Shown piece after piece: positions 46,530 through 60,002 of a stretch of 64,000 nt of DNA. How positions within the stretch are numbered: the stretch's first letter is position 1; every line of letters begins with the position of its first letter. Below the pieces are notes generated by a model. The model had not been told where the DNA came from. It was given only the letters and a program-made list of their open reading frames with translations, and made no database searches. The position numbers and the translations under genes are program-made. Source of the stretch: Corynebacterium sp. SCR221107 (GTDB lineage Bacteria > Actinomycetota > Actinomycetes > Mycobacteriales > Mycobacteriaceae); assembly GCF_027886475.1 (NCBI RefSeq), contig NZ_CP115670.1, positions 1,426,001 to 1,490,000 on the forward strand, in the 5' to 3' direction.

Positions 46530-46913
46530 GTGGCACGTGTCAAGCGCTCCCTGAATGCCAAGAAGAAGCGTCGCGCTATCCTCAATTCCGCCAAGGGTTA
46601 CCGTGGCCAGCGCTCCCGGCTGTACCGTAAGGCCAAGGAGCAGTGGCTGCACTCCATGACCTACTCGTACCGCGACCGTCGCGCTCGCAAGTCCGAGTTC
46701 CGTAAGCTGTGGATCACCCGCATCAACGCTGCTGCCCGCATGAACGACATCACCTACAACCGTCTCATCCAGGGTCTGCGCCTGGCCGAGATCGAGGTTG
46801 ACCGCAAGATCCTTGCCGAGCTGGCCGTGAACGACTTTGCCGCCTTCTCCGCAATCTGCGAGGCTGCCAAGGCTGCCCTGCCGGAGGACGTTAACGCTCC
46901 TAAGGCTGCCTAA
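46530..46913 (+). CDS. rplT: 50S ribosomal protein L20
   Basis: A 127-residue L20, essential for 50S assembly and, in other bacteria, the feedback regulator of this operon. It shows [34 protein letters not shown], and the C-terminal [24 protein letters not shown] and [21 protein letters not shown] precedes the GTG/ATG-like start at 46530. A strong terminator follows. Confidence 0.97.
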   Translation: MARVKRSLNAKKKRRAILNSAKGYRGQRSRLYRKAKEQWLHSMTYSYRDRRARKSEFRKLWITRINAAARMNDITYNRLIQGLRLAEIEVDRKILAELAVNDFAAFSAICEAAKAALPEDVNAPKAA

Positions 46914-46931
46914 TCTTTTAAGGCATACCTG

Positions 46932-46962
46932 CCCGGATCCCATCAGTGGGGTCCGGGTTTTT
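46932..46962 (+). terminator. Terminator of infC-rpmI-rplT
   Basis: CCCGGATCCC/GGGGTCCGGG (10 bp with one G-T pair) and a 6-base loop are followed by five T. The dispersed word TGCTTGCCGACG begins 8 bases later (46970). Confidence 0.92.
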
Positions 46963-46969
46963 GCATTTT

Positions 46970-46981
46970 TGCTTGCCGACG
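46970..46981 (+). repeat. Dispersed word TGCTTKCCGACG (this copy and 15 others)
   Basis: Exact intergenic copies: 1583-1594 (+), 5842-5853 (+), 6981-6992 (-), 9128-9139 (-), 15872-15883 (-), 25740-25751 (-), 31785-31796 (+), 41927-41938 (+), 42221-42232 (-), 46970-46981 (+), 55624-55635 (+), 61295-61306 (+). Exact copies in genes: 7761-7772 (+), 37026-37037 (-), 61643-61654 (+), 63217-63228 (+), each read there as Leu-(Ser/Ala)-Asp. One-mismatch copies include 24881-24892 and 37175. Orientation is mixed and the spacing averages about 4 kb. No function is known to me. Confidence 0.8.
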
Positions 46982-47104
46982 ACGGGTGGTGCGCACCTGT
47001 AATGTTGATCGGGCTAGGGAAGAAGCAAAAATCGGGGAAACAAATGTTCGGAAGATTTCCTCGGAATATCAAGTTGGGTCGCAATCAAGTGTTAGAAACT
47101 TCGT

Positions 47105-48213
47105 ATGTCTCGAAAACCAACCAGCGTTGAAAAAGGTTATCTCTTTCGTCGTTATGAACTGCAGGGATTGACGTCCCTAGCGCCCATCATTGAATCAAGA
47201 CGATGCGGTGTTTACATCCTTGAATTTGCCAACGGTGAGCGATATGTCGGGCAAAGCGTTGATCTGAGGCAACGCTTTGCCCAACATGTGCATGGTTCCG
47301 GGCATGAACCATGGAATGATGTCGTGGCGTTTTCCTTCGTGGATGTCCCTGTAACGGACTTAAACCAAGTCGAAGCTGAAATGATTGAAAACCAACTGTC
47401 GGAAGGTAGGCGTTTGCGGAACCGGCGGCTGAATTTTGATTATCAGGGCAGCGCGGTAATTGATGGCGTAATCAGTGTTGAGGATCAAAACCATTGGGCT
47501 TGTGGTAAGTGGGCTCTCGACTGTGAGGCTTTTGAAAGGGCAGCACAACGACCGGTGCTAGGTTCAATCAAACTTCAGCAGTCAAAGGTTGGAAATACTG
47601 TGCATCCAATCTTGAAACGAAATGATGATGGTGACGTAACGTTTGCTGATGCGGTCATTTATGACTTGGTGCATGTCTTGACGGCAATCCCTGCTGCTGT
47701 TGATTTGGAGCGTCGATATTGGACGGTCTCGGATTATCCCTCGACCGCGGCGCGCGGTTGACAACTTTTAATGTTGGCGAACTTGAAGTTTATGCCTGTT
47801 CAAGAAGATTAGAAGAGTATACGTTCGTTGATGGTGATTCTTTTCAGGATGTGACTGCTTTCATTAATCTTCCCCCTTGCAGTATCTTTGAGCATCCCAA
47901 TGGAGATTTGGGCTCGAAAACACTTCCGGAGGCGAAAGAGCAATGGTTGGAATTGGCAGAAGAGCTTCCGGTGCTATTCGAGAAGCACTCGTATTCACTT
48001 ACCCTGACCGATGTCATCGCATTTCCTGTTGGTTGTCTTGCTAGCCTCCTTGAAGTGCAGTTCGTCCGGGAGGCGTTTCAGAATCTGATTCTCAAGCTTC
48101 TCCGCCGTGGTGAGTGCGGGCTATTTCGCCGTTGGCACAGCGAGGACCTGGCAACCTTGATGTACAAAGAAGTGTGGTGTTTCATCGAGTCAGGAGAGTT
48201 GAGTGGTCTGTGA
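47105..48213 (+). pseudogene. GIY-YIG nuclease-family protein, split by a frameshift
   Basis: The first frame (47105-47761) encodes a GIY-YIG domain: GVYILEFANGERYVGQSVDLRQRFAQH near residues 35-62, with the two Tyr, the Gly and the following Arg in place. A region of unknown fold follows. It ends abruptly at YWTVSDYPSTAARG. The second frame (from about 47740 to 48213) continues smoothly with RLTTFNVGELEVYACSRRLEE to FIESGELSGL and has no start or ribosome-binding site of its own. One base gained or lost in the GC run at 47740-47757 explains this. The catalytic Glu of the family is not clearly identified. Base composition is lower in GC than the neighbours, suggesting acquired DNA. Confidence 0.72.
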
Positions 48214-48283
48214 TGTTTGTTCAAAAGCTCCCCATTGTTGTCAATAGGTCGATCTCGAGAATCCACAGGTAGTGTTGAAAGAC

Positions 48284-49111
48284 ATGAAGCTGGATTTTGA
48301 AAACGCCTTTACCGAGCGCACGCCACGCATTGTCAAGGCTGCCAAATTGCATCGCGCCTCGGAGCGTCGCAAGGCCAAGGCTTTCATAGTCGAGGGGGAG
48401 AACTCGGTCGAAGCTGCGGTGGCAACGGGGGCTGCCACAGACGTGTTTGTCACCGAGAAAGCAGCGGAGCGCTTCGAGCCCATTGTTCGGATGGCAGGGC
48501 ACATGAACGTCTACGTCCACGCCATCAGTGACAAGGCGGCAAAACACCTGTCTGATACCACGGCCACCACTGGAATCTTCGCCGTCTGCGAGCCGGTGCT
48601 GTGGACCACTGGCAAGGCGCTGGCAGGTCGGCCGAATTTGGTGAGCGTGCCGGTGCTCACCAATGACCCCGGCAACGCAGGTACGCTCATCCGGGTCGCG
48701 GACGCGATGGGAGCTGATGCTGTGATTTTCGCCGGCGAGACTGTTGACCCGTTGTCGTCGAAGGTGGTGCGCTCCTCAGCCGGATCCATCTTCCACCTGC
48801 CCGTCGCACGTGACACCAACATCAAAGACGTCCTCGGGCAGCTTCGGTCCAAGGGACTGCAAATCTTGGCCACCACCGCTGACGGCGAGGTCAACCTCGA
48901 TGAGGCGGAGGAGCTGCTGGCCCAGCCGACGGCGTGGCTATTCGGCAACGAGGCCCACGGATTGGGTCAAGAGCTGCTCGAGCTTGCCGATCACCGCGTG
49001 CGCATCCCCATCCGCGGCCGAGCCGAGTCACTGAACCTGGCCACCGCCGCCTCGATCTGCCTGTACGAGTCCGCGAAGGTGCAGGTAACCCGCATCGTCG
49101 ACTCCCAATAA
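48284..49111 (+). CDS. TrmH/SpoU-family RNA 2'-O-methyltransferase
   Basis: A 275-residue SPOUT methyltransferase. The N-terminal substrate-binding part reads RIVKAAKLHRASERRKAKAFIVEGENSVEAA. The knotted SAM domain has TNDPGNAGTLIRVADAMGADAVIF, FGNEAHGL and the final LNLATAASICLYE, the three SpoU motifs. Such enzymes methylate ribose in 23S rRNA or tRNA; the target here is not known. The ATG at 48284 follows GAAAGAC; an in-frame GTG at 48272 is also possible. Lying just before pheS is a conserved actinobacterial arrangement (rplT - rRNA methylase - pheST). Confidence 0.92.
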   Translation: MKLDFENAFTERTPRIVKAAKLHRASERRKAKAFIVEGENSVEAAVATGAATDVFVTEKAAERFEPIVRMAGHMNVYVHAISDKAAKHLSDTTATTGIFAVCEPVLWTTGKALAGRPNLVSVPVLTNDPGNAGTLIRVADAMGADAVIFAGETVDPLSSKVVRSSAGSIFHLPVARDTNIKDVLGQLRSKGLQILATTADGEVNLDEAEELLAQPTAWLFGNEAHGLGQELLELADHRVRIPIRGRAESLNLATAASICLYESAKVQVTRIVDSQ

Positions 49112-49189
49112 TCGCGCCCCGTCGCGGTCTTTAGCCCCCGCTGGGAAAACACCGGGGGAGAGTGGGCGTGGCCGGTTGCTGGGCGCTAA

Positions 49190-49195
49190 TATAAT
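49190..49195 (+). promoter_or_regulatory. -10 box of the pheST promoter
   Basis: A perfect TATAAT lies 87 bp before the pheS start codon; the -35 is weak (CGTGGC at the right distance). The leader of about 80 bases shows no Phe-rich peptide, T-box or terminator. Confidence 0.55.
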
Positions 49196-49197
49196 AG

Positions 49198-50328
<1,131 letters not shown>

Positions 50329-50421
50329 CTCTGAACGACACGGCGCGGCGCCTTTACGCAGAGATGGCCAGCGCGCCGAACACACAAGAATTTCTAGACT
50401 TTTCAACGAGGAGAAAATTTC

Positions 50422-52941
50422 ATGCTGATCGCTCAGAGCTGGGTGACAAGGCTGCTCGGACACGCGAATCCCGGCTGGGAAGTAAGCGCAGAAGAGCTCG
50501 ACTCCGGATTCGTTCGCGTAGGATTCGAGACCGAAGGCTACGAGACCATTGCTGAGACGACCGGCCCACTGGTCATCGGCTGCGTGGAGTCCATCGAGGA
50601 GCTCACCGGCTTCAAGAAGCCGATCCGCCACTGCATGGTCAATGTCGGCGACGCCAACGGCACCGGTGAGCTGCAGTCCATCGTCTGTGGTGCCCGCAAC
50701 TTCGTGGAAGGATCCACCGTTGTGGTCTCCCTGCCTGGTGCCGTGCTGCCGGGCAACTTCGTCATTTCGGCACGCGAGACCTATGGTCGTATGTCCGCGG
50801 GCATGATCTGCTCCGCCGCAGAGCTGGGCTTGGCAGACAAGCAAAACTCCGGCATCATCACGCTGGATCCGTCCGTAGGGGAGCCGGGCACGGACGCCCG
50901 CCCGATCCTGGGCCTTGCTGACACCGTCTTCGACGTCAACATCACCCCGGACCGCGGTTATGCCCTGTCCGCACGCGGCCTCACCCGCGAGCTGGCCTCC
51001 GCCTTCAACCTGACCTTCACCGATCCGGCGCTCGACCCGGCCGTTGCTGGCATTGATACCTCCGGTGTCCCGGCAGCCGAGGGTTTACTCATTGACGTCA
51101 CCCTTGAGCCCGCCACCAAGGCACGCCGCTTCGGCCTGCGCAAGGTCTCAGGCATCGATCCCAAGGCGGAATCACCCTTCTGGATGCAGCGCGAGCTCAT
51201 GCTGTGCGGCCAGCGCCCGGTCAATGCCGCGACCGACGTCACCAACTACGTCATGATGTTGCTCGGCCAGCCGATGCACGCCTTCGACGCCGACAAGGTG
51301 GCAGGATCCCTGGTTGTGCGCAATGCGGTGGCGGGGGAGAAGTTCGAGACCCTCGACCACGTCGTGCGCGAGCTTTCCGACGAGGACGTGGTCATCTGCG
51401 ACGACAACGGCATCTCCTCGCTCGCTGGTGTCATGGGCGGCACCGTCTCCGAGATTTCTGAGGAGACCACCAACGTTTACTTCGAGGCGGCAACCTGGGA
51501 TCAGATCACCACTGCGCGCACCTCGCGGCGCCACAAGCTCAGCTCTGAGGCCTCCCGCCGCTTCGAGCGTGGCGTCGACCCGGCCATCGTCGAGGTCGCC
51601 CTCGATGTCGCCTGCGCGCTGCTGACCCAGATTGCAGGAGGGACGATCGAGTCCGGTCGCACCCTCGTCGGTGAGGTCGAGGCCATGCCCACCATCGCGA
51701 TGAAGGCCTCTCGCCCGAGCCAGCTGGCCGGCGTGGAATATTCCACGGAGACGGTCATCTCCCGTCTGCAGGAGGTCGGTTGCGACGTAACCGCCACTGG
51801 TGACGTGCTGGAGGTCGTCCCGCCGACCTGGCGTCCGGATCTTGGCGAGTCCGCTGACCTCGTCGAGGAGGTGCTGCGCCTGGAGGGGCTGGAGGCCATC
51901 CCGTCCATCGTGCCGAACGCGCCGGTAGGAACCGGATTGACGCCGGCACAGAAGCGCCGTCGCGCCATCGGCCACGCGCTGGCCTACAACGGATACCTGG
52001 AGATCCTGCCGACCCCGTTCATCCGCCAGGACACCTTTGACACCTGGGGGCTCGAGGCCGATGATCCGCGCCGCAACGTGGTGACGGTTCAGAACCCGCT
52101 GGACGCCGACTACGCCGTCCTGGGCACCACCTTGCTGCCTAGCATGCTGGAGGCGCTCGCGCGCAATATTGCCCGCGGCCAGACCAGCCTGAGCCTATTC
52201 GGCCTGCAGCAGGTCGTCATCAAGCGCGGCAGCGGATTCTCGCCGATGCCTTCCGTCAAAAAGCGCCCGACCCAGGACGAGGTGCAGGAGGTTTTGGATT
52301 CCCTGCCGCTGCAGCCGCTGTACGTTGCCACAGTAGGCACCGGCAATATCGAATTCGAGGGTCCGTGGGGAACGGGTCGCGAGTACACCTACGCCGATGC
52401 CATCGAATCCGCCCGCGTGGTCGCCCGCGCCGCCGGGGTGGAGCTCGAGCTCGCCAACACCGGCGAGGAGGGATACCTGCCGTGGCATCCGGGTCGCTGC
52501 GCGCAGCTGCTCGTCGACGGCGAGGTCGTCGGCCACGCCGGTGAGCTGCACCCGCAGGTCATCGAGCGTCTGGGTCTGCCCAAGCGCACCTGTGCAATGG
52601 AACTCAACATCACCGCACCGGCGCTCACCGAGCCGGCTCCGGCGCCGGTGCTGTCGGCCTTCCCGACGCTGAAGCAGGATCTAGCCTTGGTTGTCGACGA
52701 GGCCACCCCGGCGGAGTCCGTGCGCAAGGTCATCGCCGAGGCGGCAGGTCAGTTGTTGGAAAAGGTCGAGCTTTTCGACGTCTACCGTTCCGAGAGCCTG
52801 GGCGAAGGCAAGAAGTCGTTGGCCTTCGCGCTGACCTTCCGCGCCAAGGATCGGACATTGACCGACGACGAATGCTCCGAGGGCAGACTTGCCGCAGCAC
52901 AGGCGGCGGCCGAGAAATTCGGCGCAACGATGCGTGCCTAA
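50422..52941 (+). CDS. pheT: Phenylalanyl-tRNA synthetase beta subunit
   Basis: The 839-residue structural and editing subunit. It has an N-terminal SWVTRLLG start, the EMAP/tRNA-binding domain (about 40-150: VNVGDANGTGELQSIVCGARNF), the B3/B4 editing domain (TNYVMMLLGQPMHAFDADKV, and SSLAGVMGG), B5, a catalytic-like core and the C-terminal anticodon-binding FDX-ACB domain (SAFPTLKQDLALVVDE... FDVYRSESLGEGKKSLAF). GAGGAGAAAA precedes the ATG. Confidence 0.96.
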   Translation: MLIAQSWVTRLLGHANPGWEVSAEELDSGFVRVGFETEGYETIAETTGPLVIGCVESIEELTGFKKPIRHCMVNVGDANGTGELQSIVCGARNFVEGSTVVVSLPGAVLPGNFVISARETYGRMSAGMICSAAELGLADKQNSGIITLDPSVGEPGTDARPILGLADTVFDVNITPDRGYALSARGLTRELASAFNLTFTDPALDPAVAGIDTSGVPAAEGLLIDVTLEPATKARRFGLRKVSGIDPKAESPFWMQRELMLCGQRPVNAATDVTNYVMMLLGQPMHAFDADKVAGSLVVRNAVAGEKFETLDHVVRELSDEDVVICDDNGISSLAGVMGGTVSEISEETTNVYFEAATWDQITTARTSRRHKLSSEASRRFERGVDPAIVEVALDVACALLTQIAGGTIESGRTLVGEVEAMPTIAMKASRPSQLAGVEYSTETVISRLQEVGCDVTATGDVLEVVPPTWRPDLGESADLVEEVLRLEGLEAIPSIVPNAPVGTGLTPAQKRRRAIGHALAYNGYLEILPTPFIRQDTFDTWGLEADDPRRNVVTVQNPLDADYAVLGTTLLPSMLEALARNIARGQTSLSLFGLQQVVIKRGSGFSPMPSVKKRPTQDEVQEVLDSLPLQPLYVATVGTGNIEFEGPWGTGREYTYADAIESARVVARAAGVELELANTGEEGYLPWHPGRCAQLLVDGEVVGHAGELHPQVIERLGLPKRTCAMELNITAPALTEPAPAPVLSAFPTLKQDLALVVDEATPAESVRKVIAEAAGQLLEKVELFDVYRSESLGEGKKSLAFALTFRAKDRTLTDDECSEGRLAAAQAAAEKFGATMRA

Positions 52942-52959
52942 TGTTTCCCATGTGGGGAT

Positions 52960-53037
52960 TAAAACCCCGGTCCTTTCACCGAAAAGCGTTATAAGCCCAG
53001 CTTATGACCCTACGGATGGAGGGGCCGGGTTTTATTA
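52960..53037 (+). terminator. Probable terminator of pheST
   Basis: An imperfect stem AAAACCCCGGTCC with GGGGCCGGGTTTT encloses a loop with a smaller AAGC/GCTT hairpin. TTTTATTAG follows. Confidence 0.55.
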
Positions 53038-53040
53038 GTC

Positions 53041-54160
<1,120 letters not shown>

Positions 54161-54388
54161 AGGCTTTCAATATCACACGCGGTGATGGTGGAATCTTCGC
54201 CCTCGGGTCTGTCATCCTTGAAGCAGACCTAGACTTCTCGCAGGCGCTGCCTGCCCTGTGCTGGCAAGCGTTGCACGTGGCCTTGAGTAGTCAGCATTGT
54301 AACGCCAGTTATGAGCGAGCAGGGCCAGGAAGAAATAGAGACTTAAAGTTTTTTGGGTATAACCCCGTATAAAGAAAGTAGTAAAGAC

Positions 54389-55549
54389 ATGAGCGACAGT
54401 GGTGTAACAGCCCCTAGCGGATTTAAAGCCGCGGGGCTTGTGGCCGGAATCAAGGCCTCGGGCAACAAAGACATGGCACTCGTTGTCAACGAGGGGCCTG
54501 AGTTCACTGCTACCGGCGTTTTTACCCGCAACCGCATCGTTGCCTCCCCGGTGAAGCTCAGCCGCAAGGCCATAGCTGACGGCACGCTCAAGGCCGTGGT
54601 GTATAACTCGGGAAATGCCAATGCGTGCAACGGTGCGCAGGGCGATGCCGATGCCGCGACCGTCGTCAGCCATGTCGCCAACAAACTGGGCCTAGATTTC
54701 GATGAAGTCGCAGCGTGCTCGACGGGCATCATCGGCGAGCCTCTGCCGGTGGACATTGTGCTCAAGGGGATAGATGGCCTCGTAGACAGCCTTGGCGACA
54801 ATGGTCATGATGCAGCAGTTGCCATCATGACCACCGACACCGTCTCCAAGGAGGCCGTCGTCGAGAAGGATGGTTGGACGATCGGCGCCATGGGCAAGGG
54901 TGTGGGCATGATGGCTCCGTCTTTGGCAACGATGTTGGTGTGCTTGACCACCGATGCGTCGGTAAGCGCGGAGGTGGCTCACGCGGCCTTGGAAAAGGCC
55001 TGCGCGGTGACCTTCAACACGCTTGATATTGACGGTTCGACCTCCACCAATGACACCGTATTGTTGCTGGCCAACGGCGCCTCCGGTATCAGTCCCTCGG
55101 TGGCCGAATTCGAAGCGGCCGTGCTCCAGGCCTGTGCCTCCATCGCCGATCAATTGCAGGCCGATGCCGAGGGGGTCACCAAGCGCGTGCGCATCACGGT
55201 CACCGGGACCACGACCGATGAGCAGGCCTTGAACGCGGCGCGCACGCTCGGGCGCGACAATTTGTTTAAATGCGCGATGTTTGGTTCCGATCCGAACTGG
55301 GGTCGCGTCTTAGCGGCCGTGGGCATGGCAGATGCCGACATGGATCCGGAAAATATCAGCGTGTACTTCAACGACCACGCCGTGTGCCTGAAATCCGGGG
55401 GCACCCCGGATGCCCGAGAGGTTGATCTATCGGGTGCTGACATCGACGTCCGCGTGGATCTGGGTACCGGCGGCCCCGGGGAGGCGTTCGTGCGAACCAC
55501 TGATTTGTCGTACGCCTACGTGGAGATCAACTCCGCCTACTCGACCTAG
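54389..55549 (+). CDS. argJ: Glutamate N-acetyltransferase / ornithine acetyltransferase
   Basis: ArgJ moves the acetyl group from acetylornithine to glutamate, recycling it. The 386-residue precursor cleaves itself between Ala and Thr in [12 protein letters not shown] near residue 180; the Thr is the nucleophile of the beta chain. Other landmarks are [39 protein letters not shown] and the C-terminal [13 protein letters not shown] 54389 is the start; a TTG at 54353 would add 12 non-conserved residues. The 228-bp gap after argC is long for this cluster, and a second promoter is possible (TATAAC/TATAAA bases at 54357-54372). Confidence 0.95.
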   Translation: MSDSGVTAPSGFKAAGLVAGIKASGNKDMALVVNEGPEFTATGVFTRNRIVASPVKLSRKAIADGTLKAVVYNSGNANACNGAQGDADAATVVSHVANKLGLDFDEVAACSTGIIGEPLPVDIVLKGIDGLVDSLGDNGHDAAVAIMTTDTVSKEAVVEKDGWTIGAMGKGVGMMAPSLATMLVCLTTDASVSAEVAHAALEKACAVTFNTLDIDGSTSTNDTVLLLANGASGISPSVAEFEAAVLQACASIADQLQADAEGVTKRVRITVTGTTTDEQALNAARTLGRDNLFKCAMFGSDPNWGRVLAAVGMADADMDPENISVYFNDHAVCLKSGGTPDAREVDLSGADIDVRVDLGTGGPGEAFVRTTDLSYAYVEINSAYST

Positions 55550-55693
55550 TATGCGCCCGGACTCCGCCAGGTGACCACCGGTCGAGGCTGGCGAAGTCCC
55601 TCACGCGCCTTTTCGTGGGCGCATGCTTTCCGACGCCTCACGGTGGGCAGTCCCGAATCAATCGCAACCGCACCAATCCCAAGGATACGACCG

Positions 55694-56635
55694 ATGACTC
55701 AAGTCTTCGATGAACTCACAGCCCAGGAGCGGGCAACCGTTCTCGCCGAGGCATTGCCCTGGCTGCAGCACTTCCGCGACAAGATTGTCGTGGTGAAGTA
55801 CGGCGGAAACGCCATGGTCGACGACGAGCTCAAGCGAGCCTTCGCTGCCGATATGGTTTTCCTGCGGACGGTCGGTGCGAAGCCGGTCGTCGTTCATGGT
55901 GGTGGCCCGCAGATCTCCACGATGCTGTCACGGCTAGGACTGGAAGGGGAATTCCTCGGTGGCTTCCGTGTGACCACCCCAGAAGTGATGGACGTGGTGC
56001 GCATGGTGTTGTTCGGACAGGTCGGCCGCGACTTGGTTGGCCTCATCAACTCGCACGGTCCTTACGCCGTGGGAACCTCTGGTGAGGATGCCGGTTTGTT
56101 CCTGGCCGAAAAGCGCTTAGTCGATGTGGAGGGTGAGCTCACAGACATCGGGTTGGTGGGCGACATCGTGCACGTGGATGCTTCCAGCCTCATGGATATC
56201 ATCGATGCGGGCAGGATCCCGGTGGTGTCCACGATCGCCCCAGATGCTGAGGGCACGGTGTACAACATCAACGCTGATACCGCAGCAGGTGCGCTGGCAG
56301 CCGCGATTGGCGCGGAGCGTCTGCTCATCCTGACCAACGTCGAAGGCATGTACACGGACTGGCCGAATCGTGACTCCCTCGTCTCCCGCATCAACATCCG
56401 GGAACTCGCCGAAATCATGTCGAAGCTTGACTCCGGCATGATCCCGAAGATGGAATCGTGCCTGCGCGCTGTGGAAGCCGGTGTCAAGGCTGCGCACGTG
56501 ATCGACGGTCGAGTGGCGCACTCGGTGCTACTAGAGCTTCTTACCTCTGGGGGTATCGGCACCATGGTCACCCCGGAGGATGGTGCCGACGATGTCACCG
56601 AAGAAACGACATACCGGAAAGGCGAAGGAAAATAA
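55694..56635 (+). CDS. argB: Acetylglutamate kinase
   Basis: The second-step enzyme, 313 residues, usually inhibited by arginine. It has [26 protein letters not shown], the substrate loop [17 protein letters not shown] and [14 protein letters not shown]. The N-terminal helix (residues 1-30, [21 protein letters not shown]) is the one that makes arginine-sensitive hexamers in other bacteria. AAGGATACG precedes ATG 55694. Its stop codon shares a base with the argD start (TAATG). A copy of the dispersed word lies 59 bp before the start. Confidence 0.95.
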   Translation: MTQVFDELTAQERATVLAEALPWLQHFRDKIVVVKYGGNAMVDDELKRAFAADMVFLRTVGAKPVVVHGGGPQISTMLSRLGLEGEFLGGFRVTTPEVMDVVRMVLFGQVGRDLVGLINSHGPYAVGTSGEDAGLFLAEKRLVDVEGELTDIGLVGDIVHVDASSLMDIIDAGRIPVVSTIAPDAEGTVYNINADTAAGALAAAIGAERLLILTNVEGMYTDWPNRDSLVSRINIRELAEIMSKLDSGMIPKMESCLRAVEAGVKAAHVIDGRVAHSVLLELLTSGGIGTMVTPEDGADDVTEETTYRKGEGK

Positions 56636-57876
56636 TGACCCACTCCACTGACCCAAACGCTCCTGTGGATAACGCTTCGAGCCTTGTTTCTGGGACCAGC
56701 GCCCAACAGCTGTGGCCACAGGTACTGATGAACAACTACGGCACCCCAGCGTTGGAACTTGTCTCGGGCAAGGGGGCGATTGTTACCGATGCGCAGGGAC
56801 ACGAACACATTGATTTGCTCGGCGGCATCGCCGTCAATTCACTGGGTTATGCCCACCCAGCAATCATCGATGCAGTGACCAAGCAGGTGTCCACACTCGG
56901 ACACGTGTCCAATCTGTTCGCTTCGGCGCCAGTGGTCAATGCCGCTCAAAAGATCGTCGATCGCTTCGCCCAAGGTGATGTCGAGGTCGCAGCCCAGACG
57001 CGTGTGTTCTTCTGCAACTCCGGTACCGAGGCAAACGAGGCCGCTTTCAAGCTTGCTCGCTTGACTGGTAAGCGCCGTATCCTCGCTGCCGAGCACGGGT
57101 TCCACGGCCGCACGATGGGTGCGTTGGCAATGACCGGGCAGCCGGACAAGCGGGCGGCCTTCGAGCCGATGCCGCAAGGGGTGGAGTTTTACCCTTACGG
57201 AGACATCGACTTCCTTCGCAAACAGGTACTGATTAACCCCAGCGATACTGCCGCCATCATTCTCGAACCTATCCAGGGCGAAACTGGCGTTATTCCGGCA
57301 CCCGATGGCTTCCTTTCTGCAGTTCGCGCGCTGTGCGATGAGTTCGACATTCTCTTCATCGTCGATGAAGTGCAGACCGGAATCGGTCGTACCGGTGATT
57401 TCTATGCCTTCCAACACGAGGGGGTGCGCCCGGATGTCGTCACGATGGCCAAGGGGCTCGGCGGCGGTCTTCCCATCGGCGCCACGCTTGGTTTTGGCAG
57501 GGCGGCGCAACTGTTTACCCCAGGCAAGCATGGCACCACCTTCGGAGGAAACCCGGTCGCCTGCGCTGCCGCTAATGCTGTCTTAGACACCATCGACGAC
57601 GCCTTCATCGCGGAGGTGGCCGCGAAGGGGCAGCTGTTTAGCGACCTGGTCGGCACTATTGATGGCGTGGATTCAGTCCGCGGCCGCGGCCTCATGCTTG
57701 GTGTTGTTCTCAGCAAGCCGGTGGCTAAGGAGGCCGTGGCACAGGCAGCTGAGTATGGGCTCATCCTCAATGCCCCGAGCGAGTCCGTCATCCGGATCAC
57801 CCCGCCGCTGGTGATCACCGACGACGAGATCCGCGAGGCGGTCTCGCGCCTTGAAAAGCTGCTTGCCAGCCTGTAA
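56635..57876 (+). CDS. argD: Acetylornithine aminotransferase
   Basis: A 413-residue class III PLP transaminase converting N-acetylglutamate semialdehyde to N-acetylornithine. [17 protein letters not shown] binds the PLP phosphate, [14 protein letters not shown] carries the PLP-nitrogen Asp, and the Schiff-base Lys is in [15 protein letters not shown]. It may also serve lysine synthesis as succinyl-diaminopimelate aminotransferase. It starts on the argB stop codon, so the pair is translationally coupled. Confidence 0.95.
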   Translation: MTHSTDPNAPVDNASSLVSGTSAQQLWPQVLMNNYGTPALELVSGKGAIVTDAQGHEHIDLLGGIAVNSLGYAHPAIIDAVTKQVSTLGHVSNLFASAPVVNAAQKIVDRFAQGDVEVAAQTRVFFCNSGTEANEAAFKLARLTGKRRILAAEHGFHGRTMGALAMTGQPDKRAAFEPMPQGVEFYPYGDIDFLRKQVLINPSDTAAIILEPIQGETGVIPAPDGFLSAVRALCDEFDILFIVDEVQTGIGRTGDFYAFQHEGVRPDVVTMAKGLGGGLPIGATLGFGRAAQLFTPGKHGTTFGGNPVACAAANAVLDTIDDAFIAEVAAKGQLFSDLVGTIDGVDSVRGRGLMLGVVLSKPVAKEAVAQAAEYGLILNAPSESVIRITPPLVITDDEIREAVSRLEKLLASL

Positions 57877-57954
57877 TCGTCTGGCATAGTACGCAGAAAT
57901 TCTCTTTGGCGGCCACGATGATTATGCAGCCGCAGCCGGTGGCGATTCCGGTAG

Positions 57955-58998
<1,044 letters not shown>

Positions 58999-59366
58999 TA
59001 ATTCATAGGTCGGATCGCTGTGAGTGTGGCCGATGCCATGAAAATCTATGCGAAAAGTGCCTGCTAGCACTTTAGATATTCGGAATATAATTAGGTAGAC
59101 TAATTTTCGTTGCATAGTTTCACGGATTTTTTCCGGTTGAGGCGAGAACCTCACGCGGGAATGCGGCGCCAAGGCGGTGGGGCCGGAAGGCGTCGTCAAG
59201 CAAGAACTACTGCTCAAGTGCTGGCACACCGCACAGGCTCTGCCATCGCCAGCCACCTTCTGACCTAGTCGGGAAAAGGTGTCAACGCGACGGTTCCAGC
59301 ACGTGGGCGCAACCTGCATCGCATCCACACGGTTCATTCATAGATTTCTACATAAGGGAAGGTTTC
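58999..59366 (+). promoter_or_regulatory. Gap between argF and argR with hairpin and promoter
   Basis: AAAGTGC/GCACTTT (59054-59073) is a 7-bp hairpin that may end argF transcription. TATAAT at 59086-59091 is a perfect -10 box inside an AT-rich, ARG-box-like stretch (ATTCGGAATATAATTAG), pointing to a separate, possibly self-regulated argR promoter. A variant of the dispersed word (CGTCGTCAAGCA) lies at 59191. Confidence 0.5.
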
Positions 59367-59855
59367 ATGAGCACAAGCCCGATTACGCGCACAGTCCGTC
59401 AGGCGCTAATCCTCGATCTTCTCGAACAAAACCAGGTCTATAGTCAGATGCAGCTTTCCGAGCTGCTCAAGGACAAGGGTGTGGAAATCACGCAAGGAAC
59501 GCTTTCCCGCGATCTCGACGAGCTAGGGGCCAAGAAGGTTCGTCCAGATGGAGGCCGTGCGTATTATGCGGTCGGCCCGGTTGACGATGCCACGGTCAAC
59601 GCTGGTGTGGGCACCCGCGAGAAGCTGCGAAAGATGCTTGACGATCTGCTCGTCTCCACCGACTATTCTGGCAACATCGCCGTGCTACGCACCCCGCCGG
59701 GGGCGGCGCCGTTTTTGGCAAGCTTCATCGACCGGGTGGGGATGGACGAGGTGGTGGGCACCATAGCCGGCGACGATACCGTGTTCGCCTTGGCCCGCGA
59801 TCCACTCACCGGCAAAGAACTGGCCGCGTTGCTCGGCCAGCGCAAGGTGGGGTAG
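59367..59855 (+). CDS. argR: Arginine repressor
   Basis: A 162-residue repressor. Its N-terminal winged helix reads [49 protein letters not shown]. Its C-terminal arginine-binding hexamerisation domain has the Asp pair in [15 protein letters not shown]. With arginine bound it represses the surrounding biosynthetic genes. GGGAAGG precedes the ATG. Its position between argF and argG is the usual corynebacterial one. Confidence 0.96.
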   Translation: MSTSPITRTVRQALILDLLEQNQVYSQMQLSELLKDKGVEITQGTLSRDLDELGAKKVRPDGGRAYYAVGPVDDATVNAGVGTREKLRKMLDDLLVSTDYSGNIAVLRTPPGAAPFLASFIDRVGMDEVVGTIAGDDTVFALARDPLTGKELAALLGQRKVG

Positions 59856-60002
59856 CAGCCACACCGTTGAGGGAGTCGATGCTTCTCGCGTCTGCAACCT
59901 CCTGCTAGAAATAAATAAGACTTGTTGGCCGACGTCATACCCAGCGTCCACAAGCCGGGGCAGCCTGGCCAACACAAGAAAACTTCACTTCAAGGAGAAA
60001 AG

